From Vibrio sp. SCSIO 43135 (GTDB taxonomy: Bacteria; Pseudomonadota; Gammaproteobacteria; Enterobacterales; Vibrionaceae), in NCBI RefSeq assembly GCF_023716665.1, contig NZ_CP071860.1, positions 310,001-374,000 on the forward strand: a stretch of DNA of 64,000 bases. The letters run 5' to 3'. The translations under genes and the position numbers were made by a program. Under the pieces are notes generated by a model, which ran no database searches, was not told the origin of the DNA, and saw only the letters and a program-made list of their open reading frames with translations. Positions 27,120 through 36,107 of this stretch are shown one piece after another. The number at the start of each line of letters is the position of its first letter. Position 1 is the first letter of the stretch.

Positions 27120-30100
27120 ATGAAGAATAAAATTCCATATACAAGTTATTCAGGGCTAGCTAGTGAATTGTGCCGCAAAGGGGATGCAGTAGAGTTTATT
27201 CAACCATGGTATACGCCGATTTCAACGACGCCTGAAAATACAGGAATGGCGGTAGGTGGTATTGGCAATACGTTCACGCTAACTGCTAAGGGTGACACAC
27301 CTAACTTTAGCTTCATTCCTGGTATCTTTATCGATTGTCAGGATCAAGATATTCATTTCAATGACTATTATCTTTCGGTGATGGATGTCCCGAGTTTGAA
27401 TAATCTTGAAATATATTCATTAAGTCACTTAACAAGTTTTATAAATTACTATCCTGCTAAGTTTGGTCAAGGTGGTATCAATTTATCTTCAGATGAATTA
27501 GCACTATTAGATATTAAATCTGCATTGGAAAGTGGACAGTTTTATTTAGATAATAAAGACTCATTTGAACGTTGGAATATCGAATTTAATGATAAAACTA
27601 AGCGCCACATTGTACAAAATCCACGCGCAATTGAGACGCAAATTTTAGTCGCATTGGATTTTTTCAATGGTCTACTTGTTAATACTTCGGTGCGAAGCCA
27701 GTCTTTGACTGCTGATAGTCGTGCTGCTGTTGAATCTATATCGAGTGACGACGTAACGTATCAGGCATTGTACCCAATGGCTCATTATCGTTACTCAGAG
27801 TTTTCTGGGGTTACGGTCGAGCGTAAAGTCGTGTCGCCGGTAGTGAAAGATGACAAACGTTTATGTTCGTTACCTGCTCACTGGAATCATTTTGAGCTGA
27901 CCAATAATAGTTCACAGGTCAAAGTCGTCACCTTAGTTCAGCCGTTCAACAACCTGTTAGGTTCTACTTACCGAAAGGGACGCGATGGTATCCAAGACTC
28001 GGCGTGCACTTTGACTCAAAACCCAATTGCACAAAGCCATAACCCGCTTCAAATTACCGGGGAAGAATCCAGTTTCAGCGGAGTGACGCTGGCGAGTGAC
28101 TCTCCTTACGCTTCGGATATAGAAGGGGAAGTGGTATACGGCGTTCAAGCCAATAACAGCCAGCTTGAGAGCGGCAAAGTAACCGTATCGGTGAAATCGT
28201 CACTGTACAGCAGTAAAGTCGATCAGCAAGTGGTCGCTGCTTTGAGTACTGGGCGCACCAACAATCATTTCGACCACGGCATTTACAGTGGTCGCGAAGG
28301 TTTGTCGTCTCTGGTCACCGTTCAGGTTGAACTGCAGCCAAATGAGAGTGTTGAATTGCGTTTTGCTCAAGTCATGGATCACAGCAAAATTCTGCTTAAT
28401 GGTTGGCAGTCTGACAAAGCCTACACGCAGTTTTTTGAGCAGCCATCTCGTGCTCAGCAGATCTTAGCCTTCCTATTGCCTCAACTCGATGCAATCGAGG
28501 CGCAAATTGTTGAGCAGCAAAATGCATTCTTGCTACAAACACAACAACAGATTCAAGATTCTGAACGAGCGCAACGGTTTGCCACTATGGCAATGAATAC
28601 CTTGTCTTTCTTGGCTGAATCAACCGTGTGGGATAAGCAGGACAAATTTTTGGTGAAAGAGTGTGTCGATTACCCATTCTTTAACTCGTTAGATGTGTAC
28701 TTCTACGGGTCGTTTTCTTTGTTGTATTTACTACCAGAGCTTGACGGCTGTGTGATGCAAGCATTCGCCGATGCGATTCTTGCCAGCGATGCAACCAAAC
28801 GACGCTATTGGGAATATGAAGATAAGCCTTATGCGGAGCTTGTGGATAGTAAGTATGAAGGTGTGCGTGCAGTGCGTGGTGCTGTGATTCACGATTTAGG
28901 CAGCCCGTATGACATCCAGCCCGATGCATACAGCTGGCACAACGTCAAAGAGTGGAAAGACTTAGCACCGAAGTACATTTTAATGGTTTATCGCCATTAC
29001 CAACACAGCGGTAACCTCTCTTTAGTCGCTGCATGCTGGCCGGCTATCCAAGAGAGCATCGAGTTTTTATCTTCTCTGATTGAAGAAGGGGACACGCTAC
29101 CTCATACTCGTGGTACGGATGATACTTTTGATAACTTATCTTCCCACGGCATTTCAATTTACTGTGCCAGCTTGTGGGCTGCAGGGTTGAAAGCAGCAGC
29201 TGAGTTAGCCGTTTTATTGGAACAACCAGAGCTTGCACTGGAATACCGCCAGCGCTCTGATGCTGCACTGACAACGTTAGAAAGCGGGTTATGGGATGAG
29301 CGCCAAGGCTATTACCACTTCTTTGTCACTCCAGTTCAAACCAAGCATTTGACCGGTAAGGGATTAGAGGCACTAAAATCGATTGGGATTGAGCTGTGTG
29401 GCGATGCTATCCAAGATAAAAATACACTCAATGCGTATCTAGACGAGTGCGATTTGGATAGTCAGCAAAGCAAACTTGAGCAGCGTCTGTTTAAAAAACA
29501 GCAAATGTTGGAATTGGCCCCACAGGTCTTTACCGATGAATATCAAGCATTGCTGCTCGACTCGGACAACAGCTTTGGCGACGCCTTGCTAGCCGATAGC
29601 TACTTGCAACTTGTTGGGTTAGAGGGGCTATTCGATCACCAGCGAATCAGTCGCGCGTTGGATTATGTGTACAAACACAACTTTCAGATCAACAGCCCTA
29701 AACTGGGTGTGGCTAACATGACTTTGGCTAATGGCGCACCTCATAATGCGTTCCAAGCGCAAGATGTGTGGATTGGGGTTCAGTTTAGTGTCGCGACAGC
29801 ATTAAGGCTAGCCGGTAAAAAACAGCAAGCCGAAGAGTTGATGGACACGGTGTACACCGCCTTGTATCACTATGCCAAAATACCTTTTGCGGCTCCGGAA
29901 GGCTTTAATTGCTCTGTGGCAGTGACGGCTGATGAGATGGCGAAAGTCTTGAACTGCGATGAGCAACAATCGAGGGAACTAATTGATTGGTTAACCCGTT
30001 CTGATTGCCTGTTGTCTGATGGTAGGGTTAACCCAGACCTCAGCCAGTCATTGGATCAATTTACACTGTTAATCGGTGACAAGTTAGCGAAAGATCGTCA

Positions 30101-30209
30101 CTCTACTCTGCATAAATGGCTGCTCAGTACTGGGCTTAAGTACACCGCAGGACGTTACTTTAGGCCAGGGATGATCTTTGCCTATCTATATGGGAACAGA
30201 TCCATTTAG
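27120..30209 (+). CDS. GH116-family glycosidase (beta-glucosidase 2/GBA2-like)
   Basis: 1029 residues, no signal peptide. The N-terminal half (~1-430) resembles the beta-sandwich of GH116 (GMAVGGIGNTFTLT and NFSFIPGIF near the start, DHGIYSGREGL later). The C-terminal (alpha/alpha)6 barrel has ECVDYPFFNSLDVYFYGSF (candidate nucleophile Glu514) and HTRGTDDTFDNLSSHGISIY (candidate acid in Asp667/668), followed by SLWAAGLKAAAELA. GH116 members cleave beta-glucosides, beta-xylosides or N-acetylglucosaminides. It is probably cytoplasmic and acts on imported oligomers. The first ~550 bp are more AT-rich than the rest. Assignment rests on motif recognition, not alignment. Confidence 0.75.
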   Translation: MKNKIPYTSYSGLASELCRKGDAVEFIQPWYTPISTTPENTGMAVGGIGNTFTLTAKGDTPNFSFIPGIFIDCQDQDIHFNDYYLSVMDVPSLNNLEIYSLSHLTSFINYYPAKFGQGGINLSSDELALLDIKSALESGQFYLDNKDSFERWNIEFNDKTKRHIVQNPRAIETQILVALDFFNGLLVNTSVRSQSLTADSRAAVESISSDDVTYQALYPMAHYRYSEFSGVTVERKVVSPVVKDDKRLCSLPAHWNHFELTNNSSQVKVVTLVQPFNNLLGSTYRKGRDGIQDSACTLTQNPIAQSHNPLQITGEESSFSGVTLASDSPYASDIEGEVVYGVQANNSQLESGKVTVSVKSSLYSSKVDQQVVAALSTGRTNNHFDHGIYSGREGLSSLVTVQVELQPNESVELRFAQVMDHSKILLNGWQSDKAYTQFFEQPSRAQQILAFLLPQLDAIEAQIVEQQNAFLLQTQQQIQDSERAQRFATMAMNTLSFLAESTVWDKQDKFLVKECVDYPFFNSLDVYFYGSFSLLYLLPELDGCVMQAFADAILASDATKRRYWEYEDKPYAELVDSKYEGVRAVRGAVIHDLGSPYDIQPDAYSWHNVKEWKDLAPKYILMVYRHYQHSGNLSLVAACWPAIQESIEFLSSLIEEGDTLPHTRGTDDTFDNLSSHGISIYCASLWAAGLKAAAELAVLLEQPELALEYRQRSDAALTTLESGLWDERQGYYHFFVTPVQTKHLTGKGLEALKSIGIELCGDAIQDKNTLNAYLDECDLDSQQSKLEQRLFKKQQMLELAPQVFTDEYQALLLDSDNSFGDALLADSYLQLVGLEGLFDHQRISRALDYVYKHNFQINSPKLGVANMTLANGAPHNAFQAQDVWIGVQFSVATALRLAGKKQQAEELMDTVYTALYHYAKIPFAAPEGFNCSVAVTADEMAKVLNCDEQQSRELIDWLTRSDCLLSDGRVNPDLSQSLDQFTLLIGDKLAKDRHSTLHKWLLSTGLKYTAGRYFRPGMIFAYLYGNRSI

Positions 30210-30246
30210 TGGTGTTAAAGCGAGTATTAAACCCAAAGTGGTTAAA

Positions 30247-30274
30247 GAGAAACCAAGTGAACGCTTGGTTTCTC
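30247..30274 (+). terminator. Hairpin after the GH116 gene
   Basis: GAGAAACCAAG (30247-30257) and CTTGGTTTCTC (30264-30274) form a perfect 11-bp stem with a 6-nt loop. No T-run follows, so termination may be weak or Rho-assisted. Confidence 0.5.
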
Positions 30275-30300
30275 ACTGAGATCTCACTCGCAGATTAAGG

Positions 30301-30314
30301 TGTTTGACCAAACA
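30301..30314 (+). promoter_or_regulatory. 14-bp palindrome upstream of the second LacI gene
   Basis: TGTTTGACCAAACA has perfect 6-bp arms around AC and lies 52 bp before the start of the regulator at 30366. Likely an operator, perhaps for autoregulation. I found no second copy near the GH116/mutarotase promoters. Confidence 0.4.
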
Positions 30315-30365
30315 GGGACAGGCTCTTACATTTCTATCAATTAAACTGCAAGCAAGATACTGACT

Positions 30366-31379
30366 ATGGCCAAAAAGAAAAAAGCACCCACGGTTTATGA
30401 TGTCGCCCGACTCGCTGGCGTATCGCCTAGTACAGTATCTCGCTTTTTAAATCGCACGACCTATGTCTCCGACGAGAAAAGTCAGAATATAGAACAGGCG
30501 ATCAACGAACTGGGTTACAAGCCCAACTTTCAAATGCAACAGAATACTAATCGTCGTTCTATGACCATTGGTGTACTGATCCAACACCCAGACAGCCCTT
30601 ATACCAGCCGTATCTTGAATGATATGGAGAAGGTGCTGATCTCTCAGGGTTACTCACTTGTGATTGCAACGGGGCATTGGCAAAGTAAGCTGGAAGTGCA
30701 TGCTCTTGAGTACCTAGTGAAAAGCAATGTCGATGGCATCATCGTCGTGACAGGCAACCTTCAAGAAGACTTAATCCTAAAAACCGCCGAAACTATACCT
30801 ATGGTGACTGTTGGGTACGATGTTGTCGGTAATAATGTACGCTCACTCAATCTAGATAATGTCCTTGGTGGTTACATTGCGACACTGCACTTGTTGCAGC
30901 TGGGTCATGTGAACATTGCACATATTAAGGGTTTGAGTAGTCAGCCTGACTCTGGCGATCGTTTTGAAGGCTATAAGAAAGCGTTGCAGGAATCGGATAT
31001 TAAAGTTAATCCTAAGCTAGTGAAACAAGGTGATTTCAGCTCAGAACTTGGCTACGAGAAAACCATTGAACTATTGGAATCGAAGGTGCATTTCTCGGCA
31101 TTATTCGCCGCGAATGATCAAACTGCTTATGGCGCAATTAAAGCACTAACCGATCGAGGTTATCGCGTACCTGAAGATGTCTCGGTGATTGGTTTCGATG
31201 ATCTGCCAACCTCGTACTATTTTACCCCAGCGCTCACCACGCTAAGGCAACCGATCGAAGAGATTGGTGCGGTATGTGCGCACTCGATTTTGAACCTACT
31301 GACTGGCGAGCGCCATGAAGCGAGACTGCCGCCGATAGACTTGATTGTTCGCCAGTCTACAAAATCTATTTACCGCTAG
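30366..31379 (+). CDS. LacI-family transcriptional regulator (second)
   Basis: 337 residues. The N-terminal helix-turn-helix is complete (PTVYDVARLAGVSPSTVSRFLN) with hinge ELGYKPNF, followed by the PBP-like effector domain (TIGVLIQHPDSPYTSRIL, LFAANDQTAYGAIKAL, VSVIGFDDLPTSYYFTPALTTLRQP). It follows GH116 and is well diverged from the LacI at 16841, so the GH116/mutarotase pair probably answers to a different inducer. The RBS is poor. Ends at a strong bidirectional terminator. Confidence 0.92.
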   Translation: MAKKKKAPTVYDVARLAGVSPSTVSRFLNRTTYVSDEKSQNIEQAINELGYKPNFQMQQNTNRRSMTIGVLIQHPDSPYTSRILNDMEKVLISQGYSLVIATGHWQSKLEVHALEYLVKSNVDGIIVVTGNLQEDLILKTAETIPMVTVGYDVVGNNVRSLNLDNVLGGYIATLHLLQLGHVNIAHIKGLSSQPDSGDRFEGYKKALQESDIKVNPKLVKQGDFSSELGYEKTIELLESKVHFSALFAANDQTAYGAIKALTDRGYRVPEDVSVIGFDDLPTSYYFTPALTTLRQPIEEIGAVCAHSILNLLTGERHEARLPPIDLIVRQSTKSIYR

Positions 31380-31395
31380 TACATTGACAATAAAT

Positions 31396-31427
31396 AAAAA
31401 AGCCCAACTATCGGTTGGGCTTTTTTG
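31396..31427. terminator. Bidirectional terminator
   Basis: AGCCCAAC (31401-31408) pairs with GTTGGGCT (31414-31421) around TATCG, flanked by A-run on the left and T-run on the right. It serves the LacI gene on the plus strand and the hydrolase gene on the minus strand. Confidence 0.93.
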
Positions 31428-31446
31428 TACTCGTATCGTTTTGAAA

Positions 31447-33996
31447 CTAAGGGCAATAAGGAGCCAGCTTATTGGCTTCTTCTAGCGCTTTGTCCCACAC
31501 AAATTCATTGTTGTCACTGACGTAGTAGTAGATGACGTCATTTGGCAACATAACAAATTGGATACCGCCATAGCCAGACATGTACGGCGCGTAAATCTCA
31601 CAATTCCCAGCAACGGTTTTGAGCTTCGCCCATACACTATTGCTGTAGTACTTGCTGTCGCTGCGCACGTCCAACGGAGGAGTGTTTGGGTCTTGGAACA
31701 TTGCGATGCGCAACTCTGCTGGGTCAAGCATAGCTTGGCCATTGATTACACCTTGATCAATCGAGGTGAATTTCACTAGTTTTACGATGTCGTCACGAAG
31801 ATAAGTTAGCCCGTAACCACCAAAAGGCATGCCCTCTGAGTCGTAAGTTCTACGAGTATCTTTGGTCCCTTCGTCAACGTTCAGTGGTGTCCAGATATCG
31901 TCAACAATGATGTTGTCGAAGATATCAACTTGATTGCCACGTTCTCCTTTTATGAAGTTTTGCGCCGCGACAGTCGCGATGTAGGTATCGGTCGTGTGGT
32001 AGTTAAAGAACGTACCTGGCTGTGCTTTTCTCGGGTAACGGCTGACTGAGTAATCCAATTTGCCTTGGTGATCGAGCACTAAGAAGAAGCCAGTGTCATT
32101 GGCGGTAGAGTATTCATCGCTCAAGTAACCTGATGACAGGCGGTAATTACCGGTTGCCATATCAATCGCATTGTTTGGTGTAACGTCTACCCAGTCCCCT
32201 TCAGGATCAGCGGCCGCTTCAGGAATCAAGTCGGTTAATCGACTTTCCATATAGCCAGGGTACAGTGTTTCTAGGCGCATTGAGGCGGTGCCAGCAAGAG
32301 TCGTTTTAGCAGTTGAGTACGAAGGAACACGTAAGCGATCACAGTAGGGGTGCATGCCTTGTCGGGTTTCACATCCACCGGTGTAATGGATGCCTTCGAA
32401 GAACACACCGAATACCGACATATACTCTGGCGTCACTTCGCTTGCGTGGCCAAAATTATTGGTGTCGATATTCAACGTTGGGTAATCAGCGGCTAGTTGG
32501 CTGATTGGGCGCATCTCGATCTTACTGGATTCGTACGTCTGGTGGGCCTGCTTGATCGATAAGCTATTGGCAATGGATTTTGGCGTATATTCAGCATCGG
32601 TACTTCCCCACATATCAAATTGGTAGTAAAGACAAGTTTCAGAGGCTATTTGGTAAGCCACCTGACTGACTGATTGATCATTAAACGTGAATGTCATTAA
32701 GCCGTTATGAACACAGTTGGAATTTTTCTGCATAATAGAGAATGGGAACGCAGCACGGGAATCGCCGTTGTCGCCTGTTTCCTTCCACACTCGGCCTGGC
32801 TCTAAGATGTATTCCCAGTATGGATGAGCCCCCAGTTGAATCCCACGTTGTACTGGGATGAGGTGGGTGCCACTTTGTACAAATTCAAAGTTGAATTCTG
32901 GAATGTGCTTACGAGGGTCATCGGCATTCGAAGTATAGCGGTAGGTGTCTTTATGTTCGGTAAACTGACCGATACCCGCAGTAGCTGGGGAAGTGAGTTT
33001 TAAACTCCCTTCAAATTGGTGGCTTGGCTGAGCGGCGTCAGCAGGCAGACTGAACGCTTGAGTCGATACCAACTGGGTAATCGGGTTGTTACTGTTTAGC
33101 TGGGCATGGGTAAGTTCAGTACGTGTGACATTACCACTGCCATTCAACGGTTGATAATTTTCAACGTATCCATCGCCAGAATCGGCGCTGCCGTATCCGA
33201 GCAAAGAGACATCAGTATTTGCGTTGTTTGGATCGTTACTGGATATGGTGAGTAAGCTAGAGTAGCTGCCGACAGACACCGGAGAAAAGGTCACTGACAT
33301 CTGACACGTTTCGCCGGCATTTAAACTGCTACCAGTACAACTATCATTTGATAAGCTGAAGTTGCTGCTTGGAGAGGAAATACTACCAATGTTAAGTAGT
33401 GCCGCGCCTGAGTTGCTTACTGTGAGGTTCTGCTGCACGGTTTCATTTACAGTGACACTGCCAAACTGAACTGTCTCGTTGACAGAGATTTGCGGTTCAG
33501 GGTTAACCGAGCTAGCATCGCCTGTCACGGCAACATCTTCTACGTAGCAGTGGTCAGCAGTGCCTGTTGCTGCACGAAATCGGAGCGTAAGGGTTGTAGC
33601 ATTAGGTAATGACTGGCTATTAAAGTAAAAAGAACCGTTATCTTGGCCATTGCCTAAGGTAGATAGGTTAGTAAACGTGCCACCATCAAGCGAGTATTCC
33701 GCGTGACAGTAGTCAGGATCTTCTAGTAGCCGCGCAGCCATCGAATAGCTGACTTCTAGGTTTGAGTAATGAGCAGTATCAATTTGCTTAGTGATACTCC
33801 CTGTCACTTTCAGGTAGGCTGAAAGGCCATCTATAACATAACTGCTGTTAGTAGACGCGTCCCCACTAGTCTGCCACTGTGACAAGCCTGAGTTGAAATC
33901 ATCTGCCAAGATAGTCTCTGCCGATGTTGCGTGTACCATGAATCCACTCAACAGGAATGGAACGGTGATAGGAAACTTCATCCTTTTATTCTCCAT
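31447..33996 (-). CDS. Secreted beta-lactamase-fold serine hydrolase with ASH-like domain
   Basis: 849 residues from ATG 33996 (AGGA nine bases upstream), with signal peptide ending HATSA/ET. Residues ~25-165 look like a jelly-roll adhesion module (DDFNSGLSQWQTSG). Residues ~170-275 form a choice-of-anchor/ASH-type Ig domain (FGSVTVNETVQQNLTVSNSG, FSPVSVGSYSSLLTISSND). The C-terminal ~300 residues match penicillin-binding/6-aminohexanoate-hydrolase enzymes: SxxK as Ser561-Thr-Ala-Lys564, Tyr666 in FNYHT for the YxN motif, FGGYGLTYLRDDIVKL, and SGYGG near the end. The likely role is cleavage of an amide or ester outside the cytoplasm. It lies ~100 bp after dctM on the same strand, so may share that transcript. 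Substrate unknown. Confidence 0.75.
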   Translation of the reverse strand: MENKRMKFPITVPFLLSGFMVHATSAETILADDFNSGLSQWQTSGDASTNSSYVIDGLSAYLKVTGSITKQIDTAHYSNLEVSYSMAARLLEDPDYCHAEYSLDGGTFTNLSTLGNGQDNGSFYFNSQSLPNATTLTLRFRAATGTADHCYVEDVAVTGDASSVNPEPQISVNETVQFGSVTVNETVQQNLTVSNSGAALLNIGSISSPSSNFSLSNDSCTGSSLNAGETCQMSVTFSPVSVGSYSSLLTISSNDPNNANTDVSLLGYGSADSGDGYVENYQPLNGSGNVTRTELTHAQLNSNNPITQLVSTQAFSLPADAAQPSHQFEGSLKLTSPATAGIGQFTEHKDTYRYTSNADDPRKHIPEFNFEFVQSGTHLIPVQRGIQLGAHPYWEYILEPGRVWKETGDNGDSRAAFPFSIMQKNSNCVHNGLMTFTFNDQSVSQVAYQIASETCLYYQFDMWGSTDAEYTPKSIANSLSIKQAHQTYESSKIEMRPISQLAADYPTLNIDTNNFGHASEVTPEYMSVFGVFFEGIHYTGGCETRQGMHPYCDRLRVPSYSTAKTTLAGTASMRLETLYPGYMESRLTDLIPEAAADPEGDWVDVTPNNAIDMATGNYRLSSGYLSDEYSTANDTGFFLVLDHQGKLDYSVSRYPRKAQPGTFFNYHTTDTYIATVAAQNFIKGERGNQVDIFDNIIVDDIWTPLNVDEGTKDTRRTYDSEGMPFGGYGLTYLRDDIVKLVKFTSIDQGVINGQAMLDPAELRIAMFQDPNTPPLDVRSDSKYYSNSVWAKLKTVAGNCEIYAPYMSGYGGIQFVMLPNDVIYYYVSDNNEFVWDKALEEANKLAPYCP

Positions 33997-34099
33997 TTTG
34001 TAAGGTCCTGATACGGCAGTTAGGCTAGGTTGGCTAACTTTCAGGGTGCAACAAGCCGACCACACCTATTGCTAGATGTGGGGTGTATATAAACCAAAG

Positions 34100-35419
34100 T
34101 TAATTCATCATTTTATTAGGTAACCAAAGTACGATTTCTGGGAAACACATACAGAGGATCAGAACGCTGACTTGGACTAAAACAAAAGGGGTGATGGAAC
34201 GGTAGATGTCCATCATTGTAATACCTTTAGGCGCAATGCCTTTGAGGTAGAAAAGAGCGAAACCATAAGGTGGTGTTTGGACGGCGATAACGATGTTAAG
34301 GATCATCAAGACACCGAACCAGATAGGGTCATAGCCGAGCATCACCGCAACCGGAGTGAAAATAGGGGCACACATCAACACAATAATGAACTCGTCGATG
34401 ATAAAGCCCAGTAACAGCATGATGACTTGGAACATCAGTATGATCATAATTGGTGGCAGATCGATACTGGTAGCGAAACTCGCCACCATGTTCTGCACGC
34501 CCATCAGCAAGTGGAAGTTGCTGAAAATGGAGGCGCCTAGAATAATCCACATCGCCACGCTCACTAACAGTGCCGTTTGTACGCCGGCTTTGTGCATCAT
34601 TTGTGGCTTAAAGCGCTTAAATAAGATTGAAAGGATGATCGCGCCGACAACTCCTATCGCGCCAGATTCGGTAGGGGTAGCGATACCCATAATGATGCTG
34701 CCTAATACCGCAACAATGAGGACTAAAGAAGACGCTCCATCGCGAATGGTTTTAAACATTTCAAGGCCTTTCGGTACTTGAATATCATTCTCTGCGTCTA
34801 GAGGCGCTTTGGTCGGGTTCATTTTGCAGGTAATCACTACATAGGTGATCAGCAAAATAATGGTGATCAATGCAGGGCCCATGGCGCCTAAGAACATTCG
34901 GCCAACCGAATTTTGCGTGGCGGATGCAAACATGATCATTGGAATACTTGGTGGAATAAGAATCCCTAGCGAGCCACCGGCCATGATGACACCCAGTGCG
35001 AGACGCTTGTCGTAACCCCGGTCTAGCATGGGTTTGAGAGCAATACTGCTTGAAGTCATGATGCCTGCCCCGATGATGCCAACCATGGCTCCAATCATCG
35101 AACACACGCCGATCACGCTGATAGCCAATGAGCCACGTACTCGCCCAATAATCAGTTGGCTAGCATTAAACATCGCATCCCCAATTCCTGAGCGAGTAAG
35201 AAGCTGGCCCATATAAATGTATAGAGGGATAGCCAGCAAGATGAAGCTGAAGAAGGTCGACTCAATGGTGGTCGGAATGATGTTAAATAGCGTATCTCCC
35301 CACGACAGATAGCCTACGCCCATTGCAATCCCAGCCAGTGCAAGCCCAACCTGAGCGCCTAGCGCGAACGTGACCAGAATACAGCCTAGAAGGACCAGTG
35401 TTAGTAACTCAATTCCCAT
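34100..35419 (-). CDS. dctM: TRAP transporter large permease (DctM)
   Basis: 439 residues, about twelve hydrophobic helices. Starts at ATG with AGGAGG five bases upstream, overlapping the dctQ end by 11 bp. DctM hallmarks include ILLAIPLYIYMGQLLTRSGI, ASGTS-region equivalents (AGGSLGILIPPSIPMIMFA) and the C-terminal TPPYGFALFYLKGIAP. It performs sodium-coupled import of the ligand carried by DctP. The symbol names the family, not C4-dicarboxylate specificity; the gabD/gabT-like neighbours suggest an omega-amino acid or related compound. Confidence 0.93.
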   Translation of the reverse strand: MGIELLTLVLLGCILVTFALGAQVGLALAGIAMGVGYLSWGDTLFNIIPTTIESTFFSFILLAIPLYIYMGQLLTRSGIGDAMFNASQLIIGRVRGSLAISVIGVCSMIGAMVGIIGAGIMTSSSIALKPMLDRGYDKRLALGVIMAGGSLGILIPPSIPMIMFASATQNSVGRMFLGAMGPALITIILLITYVVITCKMNPTKAPLDAENDIQVPKGLEMFKTIRDGASSLVLIVAVLGSIIMGIATPTESGAIGVVGAIILSILFKRFKPQMMHKAGVQTALLVSVAMWIILGASIFSNFHLLMGVQNMVASFATSIDLPPIMIILMFQVIMLLLGFIIDEFIIVLMCAPIFTPVAVMLGYDPIWFGVLMILNIVIAVQTPPYGFALFYLKGIAPKGITMMDIYRSITPFVLVQVSVLILCMCFPEIVLWLPNKMMN

Positions 35420-36044
35420 GTTGGCCTCCTACTGGCACTTCAATCACTTCCTTTTGATTGGCTTTTTTCGTTTCAGCGTTGTCCGGTTGTTGTTGCGCTG
35501 TATGGACTTGTTCTTCATAAATACCTGGCATCAGGTCTCGCTTGGAGAGCAGCCAGAATACGTGGCAAATCAATTGGGCTGTGTATTCGGCGATGAATAA
35601 GACACCCGCCACACAAATCATGAACCAAAAGTGGTGAACGTTTGGCGCCCATTCAGATTGAAGCTTGTAACCGTACTCCACAGTTTCAAGGAATTTTTCA
35701 AAACTGACTTTAGTCATCACGACAAGGAACGCGACGGCCAGCAGTATCGTGATAATGCTGAAAATTCGACGAACCGTGATCGAGACGTGTAGGTACAGGA
35801 TGTCGACATTGATGTGCGATTTCTTTTGTTGGGCATACGCACCACCCAGAGCAGAGATATAGCCGAATAGGAACAGTGATGTGTCGTAAGCCCAAATTGT
35901 TGGTGCATCGAGAAAATAACGCGCAAACACTTCGTAGGCTACGATAAACGCCAGCACTGGCATTAGGAACGAAACGCTCCGGCCAATGGCCCACACGACG
36001 AACCGTACACTTTTGCAATATTGGACTAATAGTTTTTCTAGCAT
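35409..36044 (-). CDS. dctQ: TRAP transporter small permease (DctQ)
   Basis: 211 residues from ATG 36044 (MLEKLLVQ), which has GGAG correctly spaced; ATG 36056 is possible. Four hydrophobic helices, with VFARYFLDAPTIWAYDTSLFLFGYISALGGAYAQQKKSHINVD being the DctQ core. It pairs with DctM in the inner membrane. A long charged tail (~175-211) rich in Gln and Glu extends past the usual end. The gene sits between dctP and dctM in the normal PQM order. Confidence 0.9.
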   Translation of the reverse strand: MLEKLLVQYCKSVRFVVWAIGRSVSFLMPVLAFIVAYEVFARYFLDAPTIWAYDTSLFLFGYISALGGAYAQQKKSHINVDILYLHVSITVRRIFSIITILLAVAFLVVMTKVSFEKFLETVEYGYKLQSEWAPNVHHFWFMICVAGVLFIAEYTAQLICHVFWLLSKRDLMPGIYEEQVHTAQQQPDNAETKKANQKEVIEVPVGGQHGN

Positions 36045-36073
36045 CCTGCTCTCCATCCTGCTTGAAAAAGAAA

Positions 36074-36094
36074 AGGTGAGCACGAGGCTCACCT
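36074..36094 (-). other. Hairpin with T-rich tail between dctP and dctQ
   Basis: On the minus strand, AGGTGAGC and GCTCACCT (8 bp, 5-nt loop) are followed by TTTTCTTTTT. This is a partial terminator immediately after the binding-protein gene and should lower dctQ/dctM expression relative to dctP. Confidence 0.7.
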
Positions 36095-36107
36095 AGGTTG
36101 GGACGAT

